Below are positions 1 to 9,360 of a stretch of DNA of 64,000 nucleotides, piece after piece. The stretch is taken from positions 1 to 64,000 of IMG/VR virus record IMGVR_UViG_3300036399_001571; one strand, written 5' to 3'. The position numbers and the translations under genes were made by a program. The notes beneath the pieces are model-generated. The model saw only the letters and a program-made list of their open reading frames with translations, was not told the DNA's origin and did not search any database. Source of the DNA: a virus. How positions within the stretch are numbered: the stretch's first letter is position 1; each line of letters opens with the position of its first letter.

Positions 1-3000
1 GTGTTCCACGTTCACGAGCCATGTGGCGCATTTCTGCCTGTCGCACATCTTCGCGTGTCATTCCAAGAGCCGAAGCAGTGTCCATGAGCGATTCTCCACC
101 CATGCGGCGCTCAAATATCTCCCTGTCGGAGATGCCAAGCTCCTCTTGATTCTTTCTCTTTCCAGAAGACAGATTTCTTGCTTGACGATTGTCGTACTGT
201 GTTTCTAGATAATCCTGGTATAGCTGTGACGCAGCGTACGCAACATCTTGAGTAAATCTTTCTCCACCAGCACCATACTCGTTGATGTACTCATCCCGTG
301 TTTCGCCGTCAGTATCCATCCAATGGTCAAGGATTCTCTCGGCCTCCTTATCGGTGTGGCCAATCTCTCCCAATTCCCAAATCTGGTCTTTTCTTATTGT
401 CGTCTCTGGGTCTTCCCCTGGTGTATACAGGCTTTCCCCACGACGACCCCCACGACGGCCCGAGCTGAGTCCTCGTGACTCTGAATTAGCAAATTGTCTT
501 TGTCGTATTTGTCCTAGTTCACGACGAAGCCTGGACTTGTACTCATCTCCATGCCCCCTGTATTCCAGGCTCGACAAAATCTGTCTTGCTCTTGCTTCGT
601 CTCTTGCTGGTTGCATGGCTTTTAGCTTTTCATCAGCCAAATCGTAAGCAATATCATCATCGACTTTGTTGTCGTCAATTTGTATAAGGGTGAAGCCTTC
701 GTTTTCTTTATCGTTTTGCTTCTTCCACATATCTTCATCTGCAATCAAGAAGCCAGTTCCGTTGTCGGTATCGAAAGAAACTTCATAACCGTCATTTAAG
801 TATTCTGGAGTATCCAGTAGATTGCCATTTTCATCGTGGGTAATCACGATGTCTATGCCACCAGCGATAGGTGTAGGAGTGTCTCTTCTGGAGCTGTATT
901 CACTCTCTCTGAGCTCGATGTCGAAATCAGAGCCATCAACAATGACGCCTCGTCTTCCGTCGTTCAGGGTTACTGTGTTGCCGATAAAATCGGTTCCATT
1001 TGCTGAAGATATGGTGTCCAGGTCGACTAGGTAATCGTCTGAGAATGGGCCACTATCATCCCATCCACCGGTTGCGAACTCTGCGTCAATGTCTCCGCCG
1101 TACCCATCAAAAGATGCTGGTTTTGAATCTCTGGACATTGCATCATTTAGTGCTTCTTTTCGGCCAGAAGAAAGACGAGAACCATCAGTGTCTTGATTTT
1201 TTTCTCCTGCAATGAATTTCTTTATGTCGTCAATCGAGATGTTCCCAGTCATGTCTTCGTAGTACTGGTCGATAACATCTTGCTCTGATGGCACGACGTC
1301 TGGCTCTGAGCCATACGGTCCAACTGGTTCAAGTCCCCAATCGGTTCCAAGTCTTACATCTTCCAGGTCGTCAGAAGTTGGCGCTCCATATATGGCGTCA
1401 ACCACTTCTTCCTTGCCATAATCGTTGTATACATCAATTATTTCGTTGTGAGTTACGCCTGTATCAGGGTCAACATAGTCTGGGTGTATTTCAGGATTTT
1501 TCTCTAGTAAGTCGCTAAAAAACTCGTCGTTATCATTGAGTGTTAATTGGTTGTTTCTGTCTCTTTTTGCTTTTCCAGTATTCCAGTCGCTATCCCAGCC
1601 ACGATTCCTCCACGCATAGGTGGCTTGAAGGATGCCCTTCTTTTCGTCATTGTCAAGATTTTCCCATGACCGCAATTCTGGAGTTTTATCGGAACGACCA
1701 GAAGAAAGGCGTGAAGAATCAGGCATATACTCATCAGCACCACTCATGCTCTCAATTATCTTGTCGTAATCTTTTTCTGCCCATCTCTTCGCAGCTGAAG
1801 GACTGCTGAATGTTCTATCGACATCTTCATCAAGTGCGTTTTGTCCACCATTTCTGTAGATATCAGAGAAACGGGTTATTGAGTACTTACCCTTGCCCTC
1901 GCTATTGATTCGGTACATGCCGTCAATATCTGGCGCGTCCATCTCAAAACCGTCTTCTGTTTCTGTCCAGTTATTTGTTGGGGTTTTCCCATAAAACACG
2001 TAGTCGTCTATGACGTCTCTGGCACTCTTTGGCTTCTTTTTGCCAGAAGAAAAACCAGGTTTTTCTTTTAGAGTTCCATCAGCATTAGCGAGAAATGTTT
2101 CTTTACCTTTATTTCTCTTGACTCGGTCGAGACGCCTCTTCTCAATTCCCTCAGGCGAGAAAAGTCTTTCTCGTGCTGCTCTCGCTCTCTCGGTTCGTGC
2201 AGCCATTTCCTCATTGGAAACCCCTTGAATATCAGCTAATGCTCTTTGACGAGCCCGCTCTTCGGCTCTTTCGGCAGGAGTCAGACCTTCGTCTTCATCA
2301 TCTTCTGCATCCTCGTCAATTACGTCATCTTCAATAACGGGTCTTGGTTTATAGTTCCCGTTTTCATCCCACATTAGGAGGGATTCTTTTCCGTCACCCT
2401 TCGCTTTTGCTCTCTCGTAATTGGCAGCGCGACGCAGACGGCGCTCTTCTTCCCTCTCCTCCGGGGTTGGCTTCTTTTTGTCACCAGAAGAAAGCTTGCC
2501 TTCTGAATTGAGTTTGCGAAGTTCCTGAAGGTCTGGTCCTTTTTCTGTCCCTGAACCACCCTTCTTTTTTTTCTTCTTCAGCTTGTCAACATCCAAAAGA
2601 CCAATGTCATTTAGGTACTCGTTGAGGGTGGCGATGTCTTCTTTTGCCCAGTCCTGCGTGTCTGGGTACTTGGACTTAACATCTGCTCTCAGGGCTGATT
2701 CAATTCCGTCCCAGTTATCTGAGTCATCTCTGCTGTGTGCATCAAGATAGGCACTAACTGATTTTGCATAGCTCGAATACCAGTTACTGTATTCATTGGA
2801 AGCTTTTTGCTTCTCGTTAAACTTTTCAGGACGCTTTCTTACAGAGTCGCCATTCCACATAACACGTGCTTGGTTGACTCCGATTTCGCGACCACGGAGA
2901 TAGTCAGAACTTAAATTGTTATCTGCGTTGTAGCGTGGAACTTCTTCCCAGCCAAGACCCTGCTCATCCCATGCTTTAGCGATTGCTTCGTGGTCTACGC

Positions 3001-5062
3001 GCTTCTGATTTTCTTCAGCATTTGGGAATTGCTTTTCCATGTCGGCAGAACGGTCTGCATGGCGACGCTCATTACGCTTGCCAGAAGAGAGTTTTTCTGT
3101 ATCAGCAAGTTCGGCTCGCTGACTCATCTGCCTCTTTGATGGCTTCGGTGAATTGATGGAGCCAGGACCAGAAGGCGTTGGGTCGGGTTGTTCCCATGGC
3201 GTGCCGTCGCCGACCATGCTGTTTAGGTTTGCGTCTTCGACTGTTCTTGGGTCCCAGCCTGGAGGCGGATTTATACCGGAACCACGAGAGCGCCGACCCC
3301 TTTTACCGCCAAGATTTGGTCGGTCAATTCCTCGGCTTGCAATCGCACGACCGATACGGCGGCCAAGTGCTTTTTCTTCTATTTGCTCAGAAGCTATTTT
3401 TTTTTTTAGAAATTCATAAGCAGAAGATGCAGCTCTAGTTATAGCGTCCTTCGACTCTTCGCTGAGCGGTGAGTTAATCACGATTCCGTACTCGTTGACG
3501 GTTGTGTCAATTCTGTGGTAATCAAGAACTGGGTCAATTACCGACTTGAACTCAAATGCGTCTTCAAGATTTACTGGGATGACGTATGACGAGTCTTGAG
3601 CCAAGAATGGGTCGAGACCCTTTTCCTCAAGCTCTTGCTCCTCTACGCCCCACTCCTCAAGAGTCTTATAAGAGCGACGCTTTCTACGGCGCTTCTTCAC
3701 CGTGTTACGCAAAACCCCAAGAATGAATTCTCCAGGGTACTTCGCTTCGATGTCCTCAACCATCTTGATTTCTTCGTCATCAAGAATGTCGTTGTATTCC
3801 TTCTTGCCAAATCCGACTACAACACCATCTGGGATGATTGCGAATCTGCACTTGGCTTCATCTTCAACCTTGAAGTCAAGAATCTTGCACTTGCCTTCAC
3901 CTTGGTAAAGAACACAGTTTGAGCACTTAACGCCAATGTCTTTTACTTTGTTTTCTGCCGGAGGATAGTATCCAGCCCAAATTCCGTCGCCGTCTTCGTC
4001 AAACTTTCCGTACTTGCGAGCGATACGAACAAGCGATTCGGCAAGCTCGCTCTCTTCTGCACCAAGCTCTGGCTTTTTGTTCTTGTCAGAACCTTCGTAC
4101 TCAACAGGCGCCAATGGAACCATGACCATTCCGCCATTAACTGGCTTCATTGCTACAGGCATTGCCATTGCAGGGTTATTTGTCGACGGCTTATTCGGTT
4201 TGCCCATAATCCCAGGCATTGGCGAAGGGCCAGACTGGACTGGCGGTTTTGCCTGTTCTGCGTGAATTAATTCTGGCTTACCAAACATGTACTCGCTTCC
4301 AGTGAAGTGGTAACCAATTCTGAATTTTCCTTTTCCTGGCTTCACAAAGACCACAGAGTTCTCAGTCGCTTCAACAACCATGACTGGTCCTGCGGCGCGG
4401 CGTGAAAGTTCGGCAACCACTCCTGCAAGCTGTGGTCCACTTATTCTTTGTGAAACACCTTCGTCAAACAGTCCGTCTCGTCGTGGCTCTGATGATGGAG
4501 CGCTTATTGACATAGGCATCATCCCGTGCGTCTTCTCTTCATCGCTCTTAACCGAAATTGTTCCGGTTAGCTGATTGGCTCCATGGAGAACGGGTGAAAC
4601 TTCGTAGAGTTCAACTTCGTAAAGAACGTTTGCCTGAAGGTTTTCATCGTATTGAGCTCTGAGAGTTTTGTAGCCGATTGACCACTCTTGTTCTTCACCA
4701 AAGAAGGCGACGTTTGCGAATGCTTCTCTGCCTTTTTCTGACTGAAGATTGAATTGAACTTTCGCGTAAAGACCGCCGATTCCAGCCATTTTCATCTTCA
4801 TTGGAAGTCTTGGGTCTGATGCTGGAACTTCGTAAATTTCCAGAACTTTACCAATTGGGTCATTCCAGTTGTGGCCCCATACAACACGCGGCTTGCGACG
4901 CTGAAGGCTCTTAGCAAATGCACCAGTAGCGCAGATATCTCCTACAGAGTCCTTGTTTCCAATCCCCGAAACGAAACATTCAACAATGCCCTCTAGTTCA
5001 TCGAGCTTGATGAGACCATTGGAGGCCTTGTATTGAATATTTCCGAAGTTAGAGTTTGGCAT
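1..5062 (-). CDS. HK97-type prohead protease fused to a giant C-terminal extension (3' end off window)
   Basis: Residues 1-170 look like an HK97-family prohead serine protease, which trims capsid precursors during head maturation. The likely catalytic His64 lies in a VVWGHNW context and Ser128 in EEQEWSIGY. The start at 5062 has an AAGGAG ribosome site 5 nt upstream. Such proteases usually have 200-300 residues; this frame stays open for 1,687 codons to the window edge. A Cys-rich motif (C-x2-C-x8-C-x12-C, about residues 376-408) follows the protease. After residue 550 the protein is charged, low-complexity and punctuated by seven (L/F)SSG(K/R/D) motifs starting at residues 658, 857, 1004, 1119, 1297, 1532 and 1631. 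A helix-turn-helix-like stretch occurs near the left edge. The gene lies downstream of the portal on the same strand. Protease assignment is firm; the function of the extension is unknown. Confidence 0.85.
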   Translation of the reverse strand, partial: MPNSNFGNIQYKASNGLIKLDELEGIVECFVSGIGNKDSVGDICATGAFAKSLQRRKPRVVWGHNWNDPIGKVLEIYEVPASDPRLPMKMKMAGIGGLYAKVQFNLQSEKGREAFANVAFFGEEQEWSIGYKTLRAQYDENLQANVLYEVELYEVSPVLHGANQLTGTISVKSDEEKTHGMMPMSISAPSSEPRRDGLFDEGVSQRISGPQLAGVVAELSRRAAGPVMVVEATENSVVFVKPGKGKFRIGYHFTGSEYMFGKPELIHAEQAKPPVQSGPSPMPGIMGKPNKPSTNNPAMAMPVAMKPVNGGMVMVPLAPVEYEGSDKNKKPELGAEESELAESLVRIARKYGKFDEDGDGIWAGYYPPAENKVKDIGVKCSNCVLYQGEGKCKILDFKVEDEAKCRFAIIPDGVVVGFGKKEYNDILDDEEIKMVEDIEAKYPGEFILGVLRNTVKKRRRKRRSYKTLEEWGVEEQELEEKGLDPFLAQDSSYVIPVNLEDAFEFKSVIDPVLDYHRIDTTVNEYGIVINSPLSEESKDAITRAASSAYEFLKKKIASEQIEEKALGRRIGRAIASRGIDRPNLGGKRGRRSRGSGINPPPGWDPRTVEDANLNSMVGDGTPWEQPDPTPSGPGSINSPKPSKRQMSQRAELADTEKLSSGKRNERRHADRSADMEKQFPNAEENQKRVDHEAIAKAWDEQGLGWEEVPRYNADNNLSSDYLRGREIGVNQARVMWNGDSVRKRPEKFNEKQKASNEYSNWYSSYAKSVSAYLDAHSRDDSDNWDGIESALRADVKSKYPDTQDWAKEDIATLNEYLNDIGLLDVDKLKKKKKKGGSGTEKGPDLQELRKLNSEGKLSSGDKKKPTPEEREEERRLRRAANYERAKAKGDGKESLLMWDENGNYKPRPVIEDDVIDEDAEDDEDEGLTPAERAEERARQRALADIQGVSNEEMAARTERARAARERLFSPEGIEKRRLDRVKRNKGKETFLANADGTLKEKPGFSSGKKKPKSARDVIDDYVFYGKTPTNNWTETEDGFEMDAPDIDGMYRINSEGKGKYSITRFSDIYRNGGQNALDEDVDRTFSSPSAAKRWAEKDYDKIIESMSGADEYMPDSSRLSSGRSDKTPELRSWENLDNDEKKGILQATYAWRNRGWDSDWNTGKAKRDRNNQLTLNDNDEFFSDLLEKNPEIHPDYVDPDTGVTHNEIIDVYNDYGKEEVVDAIYGAPTSDDLEDVRLGTDWGLEPVGPYGSEPDVVPSEQDVIDQYYEDMTGNISIDDIKKFIAGEKNQDTDGSRLSSGRKEALNDAMSRDSKPASFDGYGGDIDAEFATGGWDDSGPFSDDYLVDLDTISSANGTDFIGNTVTLNDGRRGVIVDGSDFDIELRESEYSSRRDTPTPIAGGIDIVITHDENGNLLDTPEYLNDGYEVSFDTDNGTGFLIADEDMWKKQNDKENEGFTLIQIDDNKVDDDIAYDLADEKLKAMQPARDEARARQILSSLEYRGHGDEYKSRLRRELGQIRQRQFANSESRGLSSGRRGGRRGESLYTPGEDPETTIRKDQIWELGEIGHTDKEAERILDHWMDTDGETRDEYINEYGAGGERFTQDVAYAASQLYQDYLETQYDNRQARNLSSGKRKNQEELGISDREIFERRMGGESLMDTASALGMTREDVRQAEMRHMARERGT
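161..3091 (-). repeat. Seven dispersed (L/F)SSG(K/R/D) motifs in the protease fusion
   Basis: In-frame codons for L/F-S-S-G occur at 3080-3091, 2483-2494, 2042-2053, 1697-1708, 1163-1174, 458-469 and 161-172. Six start with Leu and one (2042) with Phe; six are followed by Lys or Arg and one (2483) by Asp. Spacing is 99-235 residues. The flanking sequences are different and charged, so the motif itself appears conserved. This pattern fits cleavage or recognition sites between segments of a polyprotein, but that role is inferred. Confidence 0.7.
3841..3936 (-). other. Cys-rich motif inside the protease fusion
   Basis: Four cysteines spaced C-x2-C-x8-C-x12-C, in the context VKCSNC...GKCKI...AKCRF, just after a short acidic, glycine-containing segment. 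The spacing resembles small metal- or iron-sulfur-binding modules (HiPIP-like) seen in some phage structural proteins. Ligand binding is an inference. Confidence 0.45.
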
Positions 5063-5138
5063 AGCGCTCCTTGGTTCTAAACGATATTAGAGGAACAATG
5101 AGCGCGCTCACAGCAAGTATTGATACAAAATCAAATAG

Positions 5139-5177
5139 TTTCAGTAAATGAATTGTAAATCTGTTGTTTTACTGAAA
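5139..5177. repeat. 10-bp perfect inverted repeat between portal and protease genes
   Basis: TTTCAGTAAA at 5139-5148 and its exact reverse complement at 5168-5177 flank a 19-nt spacer. It lies just after the portal stop codon in the 119-bp gap before the protease start. It could be a transcript-processing hairpin or a weak terminator; no U-tract is obvious. Confidence 0.5.
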
Positions 5178-5181
5178 GTCC

Positions 5182-7254
5182 CTAAATGAACTGCCCGAAC
5201 TTCCATGCTCTTCGCGATTCGTCCTCGGCAATTTCAAATCTTTGCTTAGCCATGAGATTTGCGTACATGCTTACAACAGCACCACGGAAGGAAGCAGCTC
5301 TTTCTTCCTCGCCCATCACGGATAGCGAGTTGAACATCATCGAAGATATTTGATTGAAGTTGTCAAGATTCATACTCTTGATGCGTGACATCTGTGAATC
5401 AATCTGGGCATTGAGGTCCGACTGATTTATGCTCTTTTCAGACTTCTGACCGTATCCATCATTGTACGTATTAAACGCATCCTGAATGATTGCCGATATA
5501 ACAGGCCTTATGTCCTCGTCCATTTGCTTGTCCCAAACCTCGGGGGAGAGTATTGAGTCAATTTCTAGAGTTCCAGCAAACAGCGACTTCTTTGCCTTCG
5601 AACCGCTTGCCTTCTCAAGCACAACTCTTTGCTGTCTCTCGATAACTCGCTCAATGCTTCTGTTGAGAATCTCGTTCCATCTCGTTAGCGATTCTGCGCT
5701 TTTTGCCTGCAACTCGCTCTCGATTGACTTGTACATCATTCCGCCTGTTGGAACAGATGCGGCTCCGCCTGGAACAGGCTCTGCGGTTGTCGCAACAGCA
5801 GCAAGTGCCTCTGGCGGAATCGTGCTTTGGGCTAGCTGGTCTGGAGCCGGAGCGACTGGTGCTTCAACTTGAGCCAATGCACCTTGCATTGTATTTGGGT
5901 CAAGTGGTGGCTGTCCTTCTGCGCCAGGGATTGGGGCTTCTGGCATTGGTGCTCCAGGGACTGGCGCGCCAGGGACGCCAGGTGCGCCACCCATCTCTGC
6001 TGACGGAGCGGTTTCCATCTTCTTTTTTGTGTTCGCGATTGGAATCAAGTTTGGATTCATCAATAACGAGTCGGCAAGGTCGGCTTCAACTTCTTTTCTT
6101 CCTGAGCCTGTTCTGTACTCATTGTTGCTGATGAGGCCAGTTTGGAACTCCTGCATCAGATATCTTTCACGCTCTTGCTTGTAGAGCTGAAGGATTGGGA
6201 CTTCACTTGTATCGAAGTCAACGTAGTACTCGTCATCAAGTTCATCCAATGAGCGAGCAAGTGGCTCAAGGTGCGGGAGCATTGTTTCCATCCAGAACAC
6301 ACGAATTTCTTCGCTTGCATTGCTGAAGGTTCTTCCCGCAGCGTTTCCGATTACTGACTCTGGAACACCAAATGATGCAAGGATTTCTTCCTTTGTAATC
6401 TGTCGCATCTGAGCGTACGCAACGTCTCTTGGCGACGCAGAAGTGTCCACATAGTCAACGCCATCGTCGGCAGAGATAACCGTCGTATGACCCGCTCTTC
6501 CGATGTTCCCACGGAATCTGCTCTTTAATTCTTCCTTGTCATCGTCTTCGATTTCTCCACGCAAAACGAGCAGACCACCAGGTCTACCGTCGTTGAGCAG
6601 ATAGTTTCTGTTGTACAGCTTTGCAAGATTTTCAATTTCAATTGCAACACCAGCCGACTCAAGAGGCGTAAGTGACAAATATGGGTCAAGAGGGTGAGGT
6701 CTTCTAATCCAGCAAACATCCTCTGGTTTCATTGTGATTTTTTGACCGTAAGGCATTTGTACTTCGTACCCAGAAACAAACTTCTTTGCATCTGGAATTG
6801 GCGCTGTTGATTGAGGAGGCAAAAGGTTAAGACCAATTATTCTTCCGTCTCTACCACGAACTTTTTCAATGAAAACACCGCGTGTACCCAGCAAGAGTTG
6901 AGCGGACATTCTGTATCGGAAAATAAATGAGTTTTCACCAACGTTTGATTTAGTGTTTAGGACTTCAAGCAAAGAGTTGTTTTTTGCTCTGTTTCCAATA
7001 AGCACCTCTCCGTCTGGAGAATTGTCTTTACGAAGAATGATTGGGAGTCGTGCTTGGTTCCCAGCGATTGCATCGATGCATCTTGCAACCCAGGTAACCT
7101 TCTGCATGCCTTCGCGGTATGCGCGCTCAACATCCCATGAGTCTCTATAAGGTCGTCCTGCATAACTTGGGTTCTGCGCTATGGGCGCACCAGGTCCAAG
7201 CTCCTTGGATTGTGCGTTTGCGAGCGATTTATTGCTCGATTGATTCCATGCCAT
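5182..7254 (-). CDS. Phage portal protein (HK97-like)
   Basis: The 690-residue product matches the portal fold that forms the dodecameric DNA channel at the head vertex. The N-terminal 400 residues carry typical portal segments, including a conserved RRPHPLDPYLSLTPLESAG stretch and a SFGVPESVIGN motif near residue 300. Residues about 413-505 form a Pro/Gly/Ala-rich, collagen-like linker (GAPGVPGAPVPGAPMPEA). A helical C-terminal domain of about 185 residues follows and may contact the capsid or protease. It is on the opposite strand from the terminase, which is unusual since the two are commonly adjacent and co-directional. The portal call is secure; the role of the linker is unknown. Confidence 0.9.
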   Translation of the reverse strand: MAWNQSSNKSLANAQSKELGPGAPIAQNPSYAGRPYRDSWDVERAYREGMQKVTWVARCIDAIAGNQARLPIILRKDNSPDGEVLIGNRAKNNSLLEVLNTKSNVGENSFIFRYRMSAQLLLGTRGVFIEKVRGRDGRIIGLNLLPPQSTAPIPDAKKFVSGYEVQMPYGQKITMKPEDVCWIRRPHPLDPYLSLTPLESAGVAIEIENLAKLYNRNYLLNDGRPGGLLVLRGEIEDDDKEELKSRFRGNIGRAGHTTVISADDGVDYVDTSASPRDVAYAQMRQITKEEILASFGVPESVIGNAAGRTFSNASEEIRVFWMETMLPHLEPLARSLDELDDEYYVDFDTSEVPILQLYKQERERYLMQEFQTGLISNNEYRTGSGRKEVEADLADSLLMNPNLIPIANTKKKMETAPSAEMGGAPGVPGAPVPGAPMPEAPIPGAEGQPPLDPNTMQGALAQVEAPVAPAPDQLAQSTIPPEALAAVATTAEPVPGGAASVPTGGMMYKSIESELQAKSAESLTRWNEILNRSIERVIERQQRVVLEKASGSKAKKSLFAGTLEIDSILSPEVWDKQMDEDIRPVISAIIQDAFNTYNDGYGQKSEKSINQSDLNAQIDSQMSRIKSMNLDNFNQISSMMFNSLSVMGEEERAASFRGAVVSMYANLMAKQRFEIAEDESRRAWKFGQFI

Positions 7255-7256
7255 AT

Positions 7257-7457
7257 TTACTCAAGACCTAATAGGAAGCCGAAAAAACCACACGTTATGC
7301 CTGCCACTATCAGCCCGGCAGGTAGAAAAATCATTGCCGCACCAATACTGGTAAACAGTATAAATGAAATCATGAGCAAGTTGGCGAAGGTAGCCCGTTT
7401 AAATAAAGATTTGACGCGCGATGGCAAGGATTTAATCCTGAGCAGTAATTTTGACAT
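7257..7457 (-). CDS. Small protein with two predicted membrane segments
   Basis: 66 residues. The start at 7457 is chosen because TAGGTGAT lies just upstream of its ATG; a longer frame starting at 7613 would overlap the terminase gene on the other strand. The N-terminus is basic (about residues 1-24). Two hydrophobic stretches follow (NLLMISFILFTSIGAAMIFL and AGLIVAGITCGFFGFLLGLE), joined by a short turn. It ends 2 bp before the portal start, so the two are probably co-transcribed. Two-helix architecture is compatible with a holin or a membrane anchor, but nothing identifies a family. Confidence 0.55.
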   Translation of the reverse strand: MSKLLLRIKSLPSRVKSLFKRATFANLLMISFILFTSIGAAMIFLPAGLIVAGITCGFFGFLLGLE

Positions 7458-7510
7458 ATCACCTACAGTAGCGCATTCCGTGCTTAACTGTATCAAGAGG
7501 CAAATTAAAT

Positions 7511-8818
7511 ATGACAACAAATTGGAATCAGGTTCTGGAGTATCTTCAACCAAAGATGCCACCCTTCTGCCCTGAAGAGCCGTCAATAAATCAGAAAGTT
7601 TTTTTGCGAACAAACTCTATTGAGGCATTGTTTGGGGGAGCGGCAGGCGGTGGAAAGTCTTCTGCGCTACTCATGTCTGCCTTGCAGTACGTGGATGTTC
7701 CCAACTATTCCGCAATTCTCTTTCGTCGAACTTTTGCCGACTTGTCACTTCCTGGAGCGTTGATGGACCGCTTTAAGTCGTGGGTTGCTCTTTACGATGA
7801 CATCCACTGGAACAACAACAGTTTCCAAGCGACATTCCCGTCTGGGGCGAGAGTCTCATTCGGTTATCTGAATAACACCGGCGACTACCTTCGCTATAAA
7901 GGTTCGGAATTCCAATTTATTGGCATGGACGAAGTAACAGAAATCCGTGAAAGTGACTACAGATATATGTTCTCCCGTCTACGCCGTCCAGCATCTGGAC
8001 CCCTTTCCTCGGTTCCCCTTCGGATGCGTTCAGCCTCAAACCCTGCACCCAATTGGGTTAGGCAGCGTTTTATCGTTGAAGGTAAAAGCGAGGGCAGAAT
8101 CTTCGTTCCGTCAAAACTAACGGATAACCCAGGAATTGACGCTGTTTCATACCGCCAAGCCCTTCAGGCTCTTGACCCAATTGAAAGACGCAGACTGGAA
8201 GAAGGAGACTGGTGGAGCACGACTCTGGGCACCCTATTTGACAGGACCTCAATAGTCATTATTGACGATAGCGAAATCCCTCAAATAACCTCATCGGCCA
8301 GAGTGGTCAGATTTTGGGACCTTGCGGCCACCGAGCCAAACCACTCCAACCCCAACCCGGACTGGACGGTAGGAACGCTCATGCTTTTCGACCAAGGAAT
8401 TGCCTATGTTTTGGATGTGAAAAAGGCTCGGGTAAGAGGGGAAAAGGTCGAAGAGCTAATAGCCAGAACGGCCTACGAAGACGGAAAGGCTGTCCCGATT
8501 CGGATGGAACAAGAACCAGGCTCATCTGGAAAGGCCCTTATGGACCAGTACGCTAGATACGTCGTTCCTGGGTATGATTTTGCGGCAATCCGCTCAACTG
8601 GCGACAAGGTCACAAGGGCTAGACCTTTTGCTGCAGCATCCGCTAACGGGAACGTTCGGGTGGTCCGCGGAACATGGCTGTCAGACTGGCTTGACGAATT
8701 CTCCTCATTCCCGGAAGCCTGCGACCATGACGACCAGGTTGACTCTGCGGTTGGGGCATTTACACATTTAACAGGGCTCGGGTTGCCACAGCGAGGAAGA
8801 ATCGCTATAGTCGTGTGA
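7511..8818 (+). CDS. terL: Terminase large subunit
   Basis: 435 residues. This is the ATPase/nuclease motor that packages DNA through the portal. Walker A GGAAGGGKSS is at residues 42-51, Walker B FIGMDE ends in D140-E141, and the C-terminal nuclease fold shows FWDLAAT (D270) and CDHDDQVDSA (about 405-413), the expected acidic residues of the RNase-H-like nuclease. No small terminase subunit is recognised next to it. The gene is divergent from the portal-protease block, with only 53 bp separating it from the small membrane protein gene, so any divergent promoters must sit there. Confidence 0.95.
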   Translation: MTTNWNQVLEYLQPKMPPFCPEEPSINQKVFLRTNSIEALFGGAAGGGKSSALLMSALQYVDVPNYSAILFRRTFADLSLPGALMDRFKSWVALYDDIHWNNNSFQATFPSGARVSFGYLNNTGDYLRYKGSEFQFIGMDEVTEIRESDYRYMFSRLRRPASGPLSSVPLRMRSASNPAPNWVRQRFIVEGKSEGRIFVPSKLTDNPGIDAVSYRQALQALDPIERRRLEEGDWWSTTLGTLFDRTSIVIIDDSEIPQITSSARVVRFWDLAATEPNHSNPNPDWTVGTLMLFDQGIAYVLDVKKARVRGEKVEELIARTAYEDGKAVPIRMEQEPGSSGKALMDQYARYVVPGYDFAAIRSTGDKVTRARPFAAASANGNVRVVRGTWLSDWLDEFSSFPEACDHDDQVDSAVGAFTHLTGLGLPQRGRIAIVV

Positions 8819-8853
8819 GTTAACTATCCAAACCTAATAAGGACACTACTAAC

Positions 8854-9360
8854 ATGACACCAGAAAGAATACTTGAAGTTCGTCGATATCTGCTTGCCCT
8901 CGGTCAAGAGCTTGATGAATACATCAACTCAAACCCAGAGACGCAAGACGCTTGCGACATTCTCTACGAAATGAACATGGTCAAACGGGATATCTCAACA
9001 GTTTACGACTCGTTTTCAGTATCCGTGGGGCAACTAATCGCTGACGGGAAAAACATCCAGCTAAATAACGGCGGTGTGATTGAAAAGAAAAGCTCTTATG
9101 AGCGCCGTGCATGGCAACACAAAGACCTTGCAAGTGTTGTTGCTCAGAAACTTGTAAGAATGTCTGTCGACATTGATACTGGGGAAATAATCAAATCCCC
9201 TGAAGAGATTGCAATGCAGGTTCTTGACTACGTTCAACCTTCATACTGGAGAGTAAAAGAACTTTCCAGCCTCGGAATCAACGTAGATAACTACTGTGAA
9301 ACAGGTGTACTAAAAACAAGCATTATCGTCAGAAAGGGCGACGCAAATGACAAGCAATAA
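8854..9360 (+). CDS. Hypothetical protein upstream of the Rad52-like gene
   Basis: 168 residues, soluble, no signal peptide or membrane segment. I do not recognise a family. The N-terminal half is helical and acidic. The C-terminal half has a conserved-looking stretch with W112 and W-R (SYWRVKEL). It overlaps the start of the annealing protein by 14 bp, so the two are translationally coupled and probably share a role in DNA replication or recombination. An AAGGA ribosome site precedes the ATG. Confidence 0.7.
   Translation: MTPERILEVRRYLLALGQELDEYINSNPETQDACDILYEMNMVKRDISTVYDSFSVSVGQLIADGKNIQLNNGGVIEKKSSYERRAWQHKDLASVVAQKLVRMSVDIDTGEIIKSPEEIAMQVLDYVQPSYWRVKELSSLGINVDNYCETGVLKTSIIVRKGDANDKQ

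Noticed and set aside
3153-4574. Plus-strand genes over the protease fusion
   Set aside because: Several open frames exist, but they are low-complexity shadows of the continuous minus frame with a strong start and protease motifs.
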